DNA from: an uncultured Clostridia bacterium | GTDB taxonomy: Bacteria > Bacillota > Clostridia > TANB77 > CAG-508 | Assembly: GCA_944391855.1 (NCBI GenBank) | Contig: CALXVB010000012.1 | Location: forward strand, 1 to 42,324 | Direction of reading: 5' to 3' | Length of the DNA: 42,324 nt | Shown here: positions 17,424 to 26,040 of the stretch, piece by piece | Position numbering within the stretch: the first letter of the stretch is position 1 | How the letters are laid out: each line of letters starts with the position of its first letter | The notes under the pieces: model-generated | Told to the model about the DNA's origin: nothing | What the model saw: only the letters and a program-made list of their open reading frames with translations | Databases searched by the model: none | Program-made: the position numbers and the translations under genes

Positions 17424-17465
17424 GGTGACAAAAGTGACACTTTGGTGACAGGCACAAAAGTGACA
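17424..17465 (+). repeat. GTGACA repeat, copy 3 (upstream of a glycosyltransferase)
   Basis: GGTGACA-AAAGTGACAC, then GGTGACAGGCAC-AAAA-GTGACA, then the GAAGGGAGG ribosome binding site of the gene at 17479. It is nearly identical to copies 1 and 2. Confidence 0.8.
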
Positions 17466-17478
17466 GAAGGGAGGAAAA

Positions 17479-18271
17479 ATGGAAAAGAAGAGATTTAGTG
17501 TGATTATACCTGCATATAATGTGCAAAACTATGTAGAAAAAGCAATAAATAGTGTGTTAGAGCAGGATTTTAAAAATTATGAATTAATAGTAGTAAATGA
17601 TGCATCAACAGATAATACTGAAAAAATAGTAAAAGAATATGAAAGTAGATATGATAATGTAAAGTTAATATCACATAAGGATAATAAAGCCTCCCGGTGG
17701 TGCTAGAAATACTGGTCTAGATAATGCAAATGGAGAATATGTAATCTTCCTTGATGCTGATGATTTCCTATATGCAAATGACGTACTTACAAAAGTAGAT
17801 AATTTGATTGGAGACCAAACAGTAGATATAGTGTATATGGGATTTAAGATAGGTGGAAATAGAGATGAGTTTGTAATTCCAACCGAGGAAACATGTACAA
17901 AAGAATATAAGGCTGGAGAAGACATATATCCTAATGTATGGAGTAAATGTTGGAATTTAGATTTTCTAAACAAAAACAATGTAAGATTTGTGGAAAATAG
18001 ATATTATGAAGATGTACTTTTTGTATATAACGGAGTAATGAAATCAGAGAAATATTTAATAGCTGATTTTCCTGTTTACCATTATATTAGTGGAAGAAAA
18101 AACAGTATGACAACAACATTAAATTTAAAAAATATTTATGACACAGTAGATAATATAAAAGATATGATGGAAATAAAGAAAAAAGAAGATACAAAGGAAA
18201 TAAACTTAAGAATAAAAAGAGAAATAGACATGATAAAAAAACGTTTAGAAGATATATATTATTCAATGTAA
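17479..18271 (+). CDS. family 2 glycosyltransferase, read through a +1 frameshift at CGG
   Basis: ATG 17479 (AGGGAGG upstream) opens a GT2 domain: FSVIIPAYNVQNYVEKAINS, IVVNDASTDNT and KLISHKDNKAS. The next zero-frame codon is CGG (17695-17697), followed by TGG TGC TAG. Skipping the C gives GGT GGT GCT AGA AAT ACT, that is GGARNTGLDNANGEYVIFLDADDF. This restores the N-x5-ARN spacing and the DAD metal motif of GT2 enzymes, and the frame then runs to 18271. The resulting protein is 263 residues with a complete catalytic core and a short C-terminal part. It is the last of four glycosyltransferase genes and is preceded by two repeat elements. Confidence 0.87.
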
Positions 18272-18338
18272 GATAAAATTAAAAGTAAAATTAAAGCTGA
18301 AAAGCTTTAAAACAAAGATAGGAGTTGAAGAGTGAGTG

Positions 18339-18392
18339 CAACTTTCTTTGGTACTATGCGAAAACAAAAATAATAGTACAACAAAGAAATTG
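18339..18392. repeat. imperfect inverted repeat between glycosyltransferase and GNAT genes
   Basis: AACTTTCTTTGGTACTAT pairs with ATAGTACAACAAAGAAATTG with small bulges. The left arm is inside a tiny frame with its own ribosome binding site (AGGAG, GTG at about 18332, MSATFFGTMRKQK then stop). It could be a leader peptide with a hairpin or the end of a small RNA. No T-run follows. Confidence 0.45.
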
Positions 18393-18421
18393 CCAATTAT
18401 GTAAAAGTAAGGGTGATTTAA

Positions 18422-18877
18422 ATGTATATAATTAAAAAATTTGAGGATAGATATAATGACGAAGTAAATAACTTCATTATATCAGTATTTGTTGAGGAAT
18501 ATGGCTTTGAGCAATTTAGAAAAGGGCTTAAAGAACAAAACAATCATAAATATATTGAAAATGGTAGCAATTTATGGATTGCTTTAGATGAAAATGATAA
18601 TATAGTAGGAACTATAGCATTAAGAAAACATAATGATACAGAAGCAGAGATAAAAAAGCTATATGTAAGAAAAGATTATAGGGGAACTGGTTTATCAAAA
18701 GAGTTATATGGTAAAGCAATGAAAACGGCAAAAGAAAATGAGTTTAGTAGAATTTTTCTAGGAACATATGATAAACTAGAAAGTGCAATACATTTTTATT
18801 TGAAAAGAGGTTTTACTCAGATAGACGAGTTATATAACGAAGAAGAAGGTGCAAGATATTTTGAATTGTATGTATAA
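18422..18877 (+). CDS. GNAT-family N-acetyltransferase
   Basis: This is a 151-residue single GNAT domain. The acetyl-CoA pyrophosphate-binding motif is in IKKLYVRKDYRGTGLSKELY (R-G-T-G-L-S). It is followed by the beta5/alpha4 region FLGTYDKLESAIHFYLKRGF. The start ATG 18422 follows AAGGGTGA. The substrate cannot be predicted; GNAT enzymes acetylate amines on small molecules, antibiotics, ribosomal proteins or tRNA. No operon partner is obvious, and pth follows after 57 bases. Confidence 0.85.
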   Translation: MYIIKKFEDRYNDEVNNFIISVFVEEYGFEQFRKGLKEQNNHKYIENGSNLWIALDENDNIVGTIALRKHNDTEAEIKKLYVRKDYRGTGLSKELYGKAMKTAKENEFSRIFLGTYDKLESAIHFYLKRGFTQIDELYNEEEGARYFELYV

Positions 18878-18934
18878 ATAAAAAATATATATAATTCAAA
18901 GTATAGTATGCAAAATGAGAGGAATGTACAAAAT

Positions 18935-19501
18935 ATGTATATAATAATAGGACTTGGAAATCCAGAACCAGAGTATTCTAATACCAGACATAATATGGGA
19001 TTTGACGTTATAAATAAACTTGCTAAAAAAAATGATATAAGTTTAAATAGAACAAAGTTTAATTCTATATATGGTACAGGAATAATAAATGGAAAAAAGG
19101 TAGTTTTGATAAAGCCACAAACATATATGAATAATAGTGGGGAAGCGGTAAAAGAGTTTATAAACTTCTATAAAGAAACACTAGAAAATATCATTGTGAT
19201 TTATGATGACATGGATACAGATATAGGTAGTATTAGAGTAAGAGCAAAGGGCGGACCGGGCTCTCATAATGGTATGAAATCTATAATAAGTAATTTAAAT
19301 TCAGAGGATTTTTCAAGAATAAGAGTTGGTATAGGAAGACCACAAAATGAATTTGATAGAATAGATTATGTAATTGGAAAGATAGACAATGAAGAATTTA
19401 CTAGACTTCAAGAAGGACAAGATTTAGCAGTTGAAGCTATAGAATATTGGATTAAAAATGGAATAGATAATACCATGAACGTATATAATTCAAAAAGTTA
19501 A
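18935..19501 (+). CDS. pth: peptidyl-tRNA hydrolase
   Basis: This is a 188-residue protein beginning MYIIIGLGNPEPEYSNTRHN, with the catalytic His and Asn region, then KPQTYMNNSGEAV, IYDDMDTDIGSIRVRAKG and GSHNGMKSI, all diagnostic of Pth. The start at ATG 18935 fits the family N-terminus. An in-frame ATG at 18908 would add nine atypical residues, and the GAGAGGA site lies between them (12 bases from 18935). It frees tRNA from peptidyl-tRNA dropped by ribosomes. That makes it relevant in a genome that appears to require frequent frameshifting at CGG, where drop-off would be expected. Confidence 0.93.
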   Translation: MYIIIGLGNPEPEYSNTRHNMGFDVINKLAKKNDISLNRTKFNSIYGTGIINGKKVVLIKPQTYMNNSGEAVKEFINFYKETLENIIVIYDDMDTDIGSIRVRAKGGPGSHNGMKSIISNLNSEDFSRIRVGIGRPQNEFDRIDYVIGKIDNEEFTRLQEGQDLAVEAIEYWIKNGIDNTMNVYNSKS

Positions 19502-19517
19502 AGCAGGAAGGGATAAT

Positions 19518-20708
19518 ATGCAAGAATTACTAGTAAGTACTAATAACGAAAATAAAAAAATATTATTAGTAGAAAACGGAAAATTAATAGAAAAGTATGA
19601 AGAAACTCCAGAACAGGAAAGAATTGAAGGAGATATTTTTCTTGGAGTTGTAGAAAATGTATTACCAGGAATGCAGGCAGCATTTGTAGATATAGGAAAG
19701 GATAAAAATACATTTATACATATAAGAGACGTAATACCAAAAGTAAGTGAAGAAACTGGTAATAAAAATGAAAATTTTGCAAAATATAATATAAAAGATT
19801 ATTTAAAAACAAGTATGCCAATTTTAGTGCAAATAAAAAAGGATAGTACAAATAAAAAGGGTGCTAGAATATCAACACATTTAAGCATGCCAGGAAGATT
19901 TACAGTATTAATGCCAAATGAAAAATTTATAACAATATCGCAAAAAATAGATGATGAAAAAGAAAGAGCAAGACTAAAAAATATCTTAAAAGAGAATCTT
20001 CCAAAAGACTATGGTGCAATTATTAGAACTTCAGCAGTTAATAAAAGTAAAGAAGATATAATAAAAGATATAGAAAAAACTATAAAAAAATACGAAAAAA
20101 TAAAAGAAGAATATAATAAAGCAAAACAAAGAGCTAATTTAAAGCCAAAACTTCTATATAAAAGTGAAGGAATATTAGACAGAATACTTACAGATTTAAT
20201 AGACCAAGATTTACAAAGAATTTGTGTAGATAATGAAAAAGTATATGATGATATAAAAAAGAGATTAAAAGAAGAAAGAAAAGACATTAAACTTGAATTA
20301 ACACAAAATATATTAAATATGTATGATATAAAAAATCAGTTAGAAGAATTAGAAAATAGAAAGATTTGGCTAAAATGTGGTGGATTTATTACTATAGATA
20401 AAACAGAAGCATTAACTGCAATAGACGTAAATTCAGGAAAATTTACTGGAAAAAAAGATCTAGAACAAACAATATTTATAGTAAATAAAGAAGCAACTAT
20501 AGAAATAGCAAGGCAGTTACGATTAAGAGATATTGGCGGTATAATAATAATAGATTACATAGACATGCAAGATAAAGAAAACGAAGAAAAAATAATAGAA
20601 TTATTTAAAGAGAATTTAAAGAAAGATAGATCAAAAACACAAATAGTAGGTTTTTCTAAATTAAATTTATTAGAAATGACACGTAAACACATGTGTAGTA
20701 ATGATTAG
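19518..20708 (+). CDS. rng: ribonuclease G/E family endoribonuclease
   Basis: This is a 396-residue Rne/Rng protein. It has an S1-like region (EGDIFLGVVENVLPGMQAAFVDI and FIHIRDV), the stretch AIIRTSAVNKSKED, then the catalytic DNase-I-like part with AIDVNSGKFTGKKDLEQT and IIIIDYIDM supplying the metal-binding Asp residues. The end, LEMTRKHMCSN, is the usual Rng terminus without the RNase E scaffold. It processes rRNA and mRNA in the cytoplasm. The start ATG 19518 follows AGGAAGGGA and lies 16 bases after pth, so they are probably cotranscribed. Confidence 0.92.
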   Translation: MQELLVSTNNENKKILLVENGKLIEKYEETPEQERIEGDIFLGVVENVLPGMQAAFVDIGKDKNTFIHIRDVIPKVSEETGNKNENFAKYNIKDYLKTSMPILVQIKKDSTNKKGARISTHLSMPGRFTVLMPNEKFITISQKIDDEKERARLKNILKENLPKDYGAIIRTSAVNKSKEDIIKDIEKTIKKYEKIKEEYNKAKQRANLKPKLLYKSEGILDRILTDLIDQDLQRICVDNEKVYDDIKKRLKEERKDIKLELTQNILNMYDIKNQLEELENRKIWLKCGGFITIDKTEALTAIDVNSGKFTGKKDLEQTIFIVNKEATIEIARQLRLRDIGGIIIIDYIDMQDKENEEKIIELFKENLKKDRSKTQIVGFSKLNLLEMTRKHMCSND

Positions 20709-20724
20709 AATGGATTAGAGATAC

Positions 20725-20778
20725 GCCAGAAATAATGTTGTACGAATTTTTATTTTTCGTACAACATTATTTCTGGCT
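20725..20778. terminator. bidirectional terminator-like hairpin, 22-bp perfect arms
   Basis: The arms at 20725-20746 and 20757-20778 are perfectly complementary, with a T-rich ten-base loop. It lies between converging rng (+) and the acyl-CoA synthetase gene (-). There is no long T-run after the stem, but the length suggests strong folding on either strand. Confidence 0.7.
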
Positions 20779-20855
20779 AGTATTAACTATTTTTTTATTT
20801 AAACATAATTTAAAAATTTTAGTTATTATTTTAATCAAATTTAACAAAAATATTA

Positions 20856-22580
20856 CTAATTTCCTTCTAAAATAATCTTTAATTCTTCATGTCTTTTTAC
20901 TTTTTGAGTTGTGGTTTTAATTAAAGGCGTTGTGCTTAAAATAATTTCACGTATATATTTATATGCAGGCATTTTATGATTTACATTTTCCTTTATATCT
21001 TCCCACACTTTATTAGATAATTCCTCTTTTGAAAGATTTGGCATATTTTCTTCCACATAATCTTGATTATATACAATTTTAGCACAAATTTTGTAATCTC
21101 CATCTTCTAAAGGTCGTCCAAAGACAATACTTTCAGAAACATAAGGTAACTTATTAATTAACATTTCTAATTCTTCAGGGAAGATATTTTTACCATTTTT
21201 AAGAACAATTACGTCCTTTTTTCTACCTGTAATAAATAAGAAGCCATCTTTATCAAAATATCCTAAATCACCTGTATAAAACCAGTCATCTTTTAAAACC
21301 TCTTTAGTGGCTTCAGGATTATCTACATATTCAAGCATTACTGTTGGGGCTTGTACAGCAATTTCTCCAATTCCTTCACTATTTGGGTTATCAATTTTTA
21401 CATTAATTCCAGGAAGAGGAAATCCAACAGAACCGCATCTTTTACATTTATCATTTTCTCCAGCAACTACAGGAGAAGTTTCTGTTAAACCATATCCTTG
21501 AAGCAAATTAATACCTAAATCTAAAAATCCTTGAATTGCTTCTTTACTCATGGCAGCACCACCAGCTATTAATATACGAAGTTTTCCACCTAAATTATCT
21601 AGTATTTGTTTAAACACTTTTCTACGTATATCAATTCCTATTCTAAGTAACCCATTACTAATCTTAGACATAGTAGCTACAAGTTTTGCTTTACCTTGTT
21701 CTTCTATACCTTTTTTAATCTTTTTATACATAATCTCTAGCATTAAAGGAACACATACAAAACCTGTAACTTTAAACTCTGCTAGATTTTTTTGTACATA
21801 TTTAATACCATCACAAAATGCAATAGTTATACCAGAATATGAACCATATAGAAAAGTACAAGTAGATTCAAATGTATGGTGCAAAGGTAAAAACGATAAA
21901 AATGTATCATCTTTTCTAATATCAGTCATTTGAGCCAGAGCATATATATCCTCACAAATATTAGACTGCGAAAGTGCAACAGCTTTTGAAATAGAAGTTG
22001 TACCAGAAGTAAAAAGCATTATAGACATTTTCTTGTTATCTATTTTTACATTATCATATTTATTATCTCCATTTAATAGTAGAGAATAACCTTTTTGTAT
22101 TAAACTAGCGAAAGTCGCAAAATCAGCTAAATTATCCATACAAATGTATTGAGTTAATTTAGATTTTTTTTCTTTAGCTATTTTTGAAAATACCTCTGAA
22201 TATTTTTTATCAAAAATAACGGCTTCGGCTTCACTTCTAATAATTAAACTTTCTATTTCATTATCAGGAAGTGCCCTATCAAGAGGGACAACTACCATAT
22301 CAGAAGTAGTTATTGCTAAATAACTTACACACCATTCATATCTATTAGGAGAGATTATTGCTACTTTCTTTTGTGAAAGACCAAGATTAATAAGAGCAGT
22401 ACCAAGTGACTTTATATCACTTACAAATTGTGAATATGTAAGCTTTATATGCTCTTTAGAACTTGGAGATTCTTTATATTCAAATGCTATTTGATCAGAA
22501 TATAGCTTTGAATATCTATTAACTAATTCTCTGAAATCATTTATTTTATCGGCCTCATACAACTTTCTTTTATACTTCAT
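20856..22580 (-). CDS. AMP-dependent long-chain acyl-CoA synthetase (FadD-like)
   Basis: This is a 574-residue ANL-superfamily enzyme. The adenylate-binding motif is IMLFTSGTTSISKAVALSQS. There follow LPLHHTFEST, the A5 motif LQGYGLTETSPVV, and WFYTGDLGYFDKDGFLFITG with RKKDVIVLKNGKNIFPEELE. The C-terminal catalytic Lys region is TTTQKVKRHEELK. It activates fatty acids to acyl-CoA or acyl-AMP for lipid synthesis, at the membrane face. The start ATG 22580 is preceded by AAAGGAT. It is monocistronic, between a hairpin and an AT-rich region. Chain-length preference is unknown. Confidence 0.92.
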   Translation of the reverse strand: MKYKRKLYEADKINDFRELVNRYSKLYSDQIAFEYKESPSSKEHIKLTYSQFVSDIKSLGTALINLGLSQKKVAIISPNRYEWCVSYLAITTSDMVVVPLDRALPDNEIESLIIRSEAEAVIFDKKYSEVFSKIAKEKKSKLTQYICMDNLADFATFASLIQKGYSLLLNGDNKYDNVKIDNKKMSIMLFTSGTTSISKAVALSQSNICEDIYALAQMTDIRKDDTFLSFLPLHHTFESTCTFLYGSYSGITIAFCDGIKYVQKNLAEFKVTGFVCVPLMLEIMYKKIKKGIEEQGKAKLVATMSKISNGLLRIGIDIRRKVFKQILDNLGGKLRILIAGGAAMSKEAIQGFLDLGINLLQGYGLTETSPVVAGENDKCKRCGSVGFPLPGINVKIDNPNSEGIGEIAVQAPTVMLEYVDNPEATKEVLKDDWFYTGDLGYFDKDGFLFITGRKKDVIVLKNGKNIFPEELEMLINKLPYVSESIVFGRPLEDGDYKICAKIVYNQDYVEENMPNLSKEELSNKVWEDIKENVNHKMPAYKYIREIILSTTPLIKTTTQKVKRHEELKIILEGN

Positions 22581-22745
22581 TATTAAATCCTTTCAAAATT
22601 AAAAAATATATACAATTTACGTATATTTTATACCACATACAAAAAATATTCAAGGAAAAAATTGGAAAAAATAAAAATAATAATATATATGAATATAAAA
22701 CTTAAAAAAATATATATAAATGAACAAAAAAGTTTAAAAAATGTA

Positions 22746-22774
22746 TTGAAAAAATAAAACTGTTAGTATAGAAT
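22746..22774 (+). promoter_or_regulatory. sigma-A promoter for the pilin-like gene
   Basis: The -35 TTGAAA (22746-22751) is 17 bases from the -10 TAGAAT (22769-22774). It lies in the 390-base AT-rich gap before 22971, giving a 5' untranslated region of nearly 190 bases. I see no gene or clear hairpin in the rest of that gap. Confidence 0.6.
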
Positions 22775-22970
22775 AAAAATATACTAGGAAGTATCTAAAT
22801 AAAAGTACAAAGGTACTATTAATTAAATAAAAAGTAAAGAAGTTCTTTGAAACAAAAGTATTGATAGTACCAGTATTTTTAAATTTTAAAACAAAGCATG
22901 AAGCAATATGAATAAAAAGAACAAAAAGGATAAGAGTATAAAAGAAAAAGCACATAAGAAGGAGGAATAA

Positions 22971-24185
22971 ATGAAGGAAGAACAAGAAAGAGGTATTACA
23001 TTAATAGCGTTAGTAATAACAATAGTAATACTAATAATTTTAGCAACAGTAACATTAAATGTAGTATTAGGAGAAGGTGGACTAATAGATAGAGCACAAG
23101 AAGGAAAGCAGTTAACAGAGCAAGCACAGACAGATGAACAGGAAGAATTAACAGGTGCAGAGGAATATATAAATGGGATATTAGTAGGAATAGGAAATCA
23201 GAATCCACCAGAAGAAAAAAGTGAGGTAGCAGAAGCAATAGAAAATGGAAAAAAATATACAGATACAACACCAATAAAAGATGATTTAGAAAATACAGTG
23301 TATATTCCAGGAGGTTTTCATTTAGCTACAGATAGTGGAACAAAGGTAGAGGAAGGTATTGTGATTGAGGATGATAACGGTAACCAATTTGTGTGGATAC
23401 CAACAGGAACATATAATGTAACAACAGAAGTAGATAAGGATGGAACACAAGATGGAAAACTAACAAATGAATTAACCAGAAGAGCGTGGGCAGATGAAAA
23501 CGAAGAGGCAGAGCCTACGCCAGTAAATGGAGATGAGGCAATAGCTGGACAATATGCAGTAGAGAATCATGAATATTATTATGGAGAAGGAGATAGCCGT
23601 TCTTGCACAATAGTAGGTGGAACAAATAGTATAGATGCATTCTTATCAAGAGCAAAGCCAGTATCAGAAGGAGGCAGAGGAGGGTTTTATATAGGACGTT
23701 ATGAGCAAGGAACAGGAAATGTATGTAAAGCAGGAGCAAATCCATATGAATTGCTAACAAGAGATGAAGCAAAACAGCAAGCAGAAGCAATGTATAATGG
23801 ACAAAGCGATATAAAAGCAACCAGTCAGTTAATAAGTAGTTATGCATGGGATACAGCATTAAATTTTATATGTCAGACAAATGAAGAAGGATATTTATTA
23901 GCTACAACAACAGATGACAATTATGGTAATATTGGAACATATAATAAAACACAAACAGGAGGATATCCAGCAGATTGTTATAGTAATATCTATGACTTTT
24001 TAGGAAATTGTTTAGAATGGACAACAGAGTACTCAAGCAACCTCAGCTTCGACAACTTTCCTTGTGTCAGCAGAGGTGGTAATTACGGCTACAATTACGC
24101 AGCATTTCGCGGCTACTACTATACGGGCTTTGGCGATACCTACATTTCCTTCAGGTCTCAGCTTTATATAAATCCTGAAAGCTAA
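22971..24185 (+). CDS. type IV pilin-like protein with C-type-lectin/FGE-like variable domain (probable DGR target)
   Basis: This is a 404-residue protein. Residues 8-34 are a prepilin-like hydrophobic N-terminus (GITLIALVITIVILIILATV), the kind anchored in the membrane and assembled by type IV pilus or pseudopilus machinery. Residues about 100-404 form a formylglycine-generating-enzyme/C-type-lectin-like domain: NQFVWIPTGTY, GRGGFYIGRYEQG, YAWDTALNF, YDFLGNCLEWTTEY, SRGGNYGYNYAAFRGYYY and DTYISFRSQL. This architecture is that of the variable proteins of diversity-generating retroelements. The last ~140 bases are markedly richer in GC than the rest of the gene. The start ATG 22971 is behind AAGGAGGAA. 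No reverse transcriptase or template repeat lies in this window, and no pilus genes adjoin it. Confidence 0.85.
   Translation: MKEEQERGITLIALVITIVILIILATVTLNVVLGEGGLIDRAQEGKQLTEQAQTDEQEELTGAEEYINGILVGIGNQNPPEEKSEVAEAIENGKKYTDTTPIKDDLENTVYIPGGFHLATDSGTKVEEGIVIEDDNGNQFVWIPTGTYNVTTEVDKDGTQDGKLTNELTRRAWADENEEAEPTPVNGDEAIAGQYAVENHEYYYGEGDSRSCTIVGGTNSIDAFLSRAKPVSEGGRGGFYIGRYEQGTGNVCKAGANPYELLTRDEAKQQAEAMYNGQSDIKATSQLISSYAWDTALNFICQTNEEGYLLATTTDDNYGNIGTYNKTQTGGYPADCYSNIYDFLGNCLEWTTEYSSNLSFDNFPCVSRGGNYGYNYAAFRGYYYTGFGDTYISFRSQLYINPES
24035..24180 (+). other. candidate DGR variable region at the 3' end of the pilin-like gene
   Basis: In frame, the codons at the putative ligand-binding positions are TAC GGC TAC AAT TAC, then GGC TAC TAC TAT and GGC TTT GGC GAT ACC TAC. 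Nearly all end in C or T and vary in the first two bases. That is the pattern expected when AAC/AAT codons of a template repeat are mutated at adenines. The framework residues RGG, AAFR and ISFR are those conserved in DGR targets. This is inference from one copy. Confidence 0.6.
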
Positions 24186-24205
24186 TAGAAAATTCCAAAA
24201 AACTA

Positions 24206-24234
24206 TTGCAATTACTTAAAAAGTAATGTATAAT
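24206..24234 (+). promoter_or_regulatory. sigma-A promoter of the rimP-nusA-infB operon
   Basis: The -35 TTGCAA (24206-24211) is 17 bases from the -10 TATAAT (24229-24234). The predicted transcript begins about 10 bases before the hairpin at 24255. Confidence 0.75.
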
Positions 24235-24254
24235 AATATAGACATAAAGAGAGA

Positions 24255-24283
24255 AGAAGAGTGGAAGCAAATTCCACTCTTCT
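24255..24283 (+). promoter_or_regulatory. 12-bp leader hairpin before rimP
   Basis: Perfect arms 24255-24266 and 24272-24283 enclose a five-base loop. There is no T-run. Position in the leader of the nusA operon suggests an RNA stability or autoregulatory element (inference). Confidence 0.65.
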
Positions 24284-24311
24284 ATACGTAATAAAGAAAA
24301 AAGGAGTATAT

Positions 24312-24806
24312 ATGGCAAATATAGAAGAAAGAGTAGAAAGCTTAATAAAGAAAAAAATAGAAGATTTAGGTTATCAGCTATATGACGTACAATATGTAAA
24401 AGAAGGGCAAAGCTACTTTTTACGTGTTTTCATAGAAAAAGAAAATGGAAGCATTGACCTAAATGACTGTGAAAAAGTAAATGATGGAATAAACGATTTA
24501 CTAGATACAGCAAGCTATATAAAAGAACAGTATTTTTTGGAAGTATCTTCAACAGGTATTGAAAAGGTGTTAAGAAAAGATAAGCATTTAGAAGATAATA
24601 TTGGAAATAATGTGCAAGTAAACTTATTTAAGCCAGTAGAATTACTCGGAAAAAAGCAAAAAGAGGTACAAGGAGTACTAAAATCTTTTGATAAGGATAT
24701 AATTACATTACAAGTAAATAATGCAAAAGAGATATCTGAAATATCGATTGAAAGAAAAGACATTTCACAAATAAAAACAGTATTTGACTGGGATAATGTA
24801 GAATAA
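24312..24806 (+). CDS. rimP: ribosome maturation factor RimP
   Basis: This is a 164-residue protein beginning MANIEERVESLIKKKIEDLG, with YQLYDVQYVKEG, LRVFIEKENGSIDLNDCEKV and YFLEVSSTGIEKVLRKDKHL. This is the typical RimP N-terminal domain (ending SSPG in most; STG here), followed by an SH3-like C-terminal domain. It assists 30S assembly. ATG 24312 is chosen because AAAGGAG precedes it; an upstream in-frame ATG at 24261 lies inside the leader hairpin. It is the first gene of the classic rimP-nusA-ylxR-ylxQ-infB-rbfA operon. Confidence 0.94.
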   Translation: MANIEERVESLIKKKIEDLGYQLYDVQYVKEGQSYFLRVFIEKENGSIDLNDCEKVNDGINDLLDTASYIKEQYFLEVSSTGIEKVLRKDKHLEDNIGNNVQVNLFKPVELLGKKQKEVQGVLKSFDKDIITLQVNNAKEISEISIERKDISQIKTVFDWDNVE

Positions 24807-24846
24807 TGTATGGTATATATAAATCTAAAGGGAGGAATTAGGAAAA

Positions 24847-26001
24847 ATGAAGAAAGTATCTAAAACAAATAATCAAGCAATAGATAGTAGTGAGTTAATA
24901 ATTGCAATGGACGAATTAGAAAAAGAAAAAGGAATAAAGAAAGAATATTTACTAGAAGCTATAGAAACAGCACTGGTTACAGCATATAAAAGAAATTTTG
25001 ATTCTGCAGAAAATGTAAAAGTAACAATGGACAAGGAAACAGGAGAAATTCATGTTTATGCAGAAAAAGACATTGTAGAAAAGCCAGAAGATGTTGAGAA
25101 TAGTAAATTACAGATATGCTTAGAAGAAGCTAGAAAAATAAATAAAAAGTTAGAGGTTGGAGATAAAGCAGAAATTGAACAAGTTCCAAAAAACTTTGGA
25201 AGAATTGCAGCACAAACAGCAAAACAAGTAATAGTACAAAAAATAAGGGAAGCTTCAAGAAACTTTTTATTTGATGAATTTAATGAAAGAAAAGGCGAAA
25301 TTGTTTCAGGTATAGTTCAAAAAGCAGATGGAGGAATTGTTGTTTTAGATTTAGGAAAACTTGAAGGAGTTATGCCTGTAAAAGAACAAATACCAACAGA
25401 GAAATATAAAGTTAATGATAAAATCCGTGCATATATTTTAGACGTAGAAAGAGGAATAAAAGGTGCACCACAAGTTATAGTATCAAGAGCAAATAATGAT
25501 TTTGTAAGAAAATTATTTGAGCTTGAAATACCAGAAATATATGAAGGACTAATTGAAATAAAAGGTGTATCAAGAGATCCAGGAAATAGATGCAAGGTTG
25601 CAGTATATTCACAAAACGAAAATATAGACCCTGTTGGTTCATGTGTTGGACAAAAAGGAATACGTATTCAAAACATAATAAATGAATTAAATGGCGAAAA
25701 GATAGATGTTATAGAATGGTCAGAAGACCCAGCAATATATATATCAGCAGCTTTACTTCCAGCAGAAGTTATGGCAGTAGACGTAAAACCAGAAGAAAAA
25801 TTTGCACAAGTTATTGTAAGAGATGACCAATTATCATTAGCAATAGGAAAATCAGGACAAAATGCTAGACTCGCAGCAAGACTTACAAATTGGAAAATAG
25901 ATATTAAGAGTGAATCTCAATTTAGAGAAATGCTTGCAAAATTAAATGAAGAGCAAACAGAAGAAGCATCAGAAGAAACAGAAACTTCAAATGAAGAATA
26001 A
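24847..26001 (+). CDS. nusA: transcription termination/antitermination factor NusA
   Basis: This is a 384-residue protein. The N-terminal RNAP-binding domain has ELEKEKGIKKEYLLEAIETA. An S1 domain spans about 133-200 (GEIVSGIVQKADGGIVVLDL). Two KH domains follow, with VGSCVGQKGIRIQNIINEL and LAIGKSGQNARLAARLTNWK. The acidic C-terminus lacks the extra repeats of E. coli NusA, as usual for Firmicutes. It modulates pausing, termination and antitermination. It starts at ATG 24847, with GGGAGG some 11 bases away and a second AGG nearer. Arg codons here are AGA/AGG/CGT, none CGG. Confidence 0.96.
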   Translation: MKKVSKTNNQAIDSSELIIAMDELEKEKGIKKEYLLEAIETALVTAYKRNFDSAENVKVTMDKETGEIHVYAEKDIVEKPEDVENSKLQICLEEARKINKKLEVGDKAEIEQVPKNFGRIAAQTAKQVIVQKIREASRNFLFDEFNERKGEIVSGIVQKADGGIVVLDLGKLEGVMPVKEQIPTEKYKVNDKIRAYILDVERGIKGAPQVIVSRANNDFVRKLFELEIPEIYEGLIEIKGVSRDPGNRCKVAVYSQNENIDPVGSCVGQKGIRIQNIINELNGEKIDVIEWSEDPAIYISAALLPAEVMAVDVKPEEKFAQVIVRDDQLSLAIGKSGQNARLAARLTNWKIDIKSESQFREMLAKLNEEQTEEASEETETSNEE

Positions 26002-26040
26002 TATAGGTCAAGCCGAATAAAATAGAAAAGAGGGATTTTG

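Noticed and set aside
22971..24185. Functional formylglycine-generating enzyme or sulfatase-modifying factor
   Set aside because: The domain is coupled to a pilin-like membrane segment and ends in a DGR-like variable region, so a binding (lectin-like) role fits better than catalysis.
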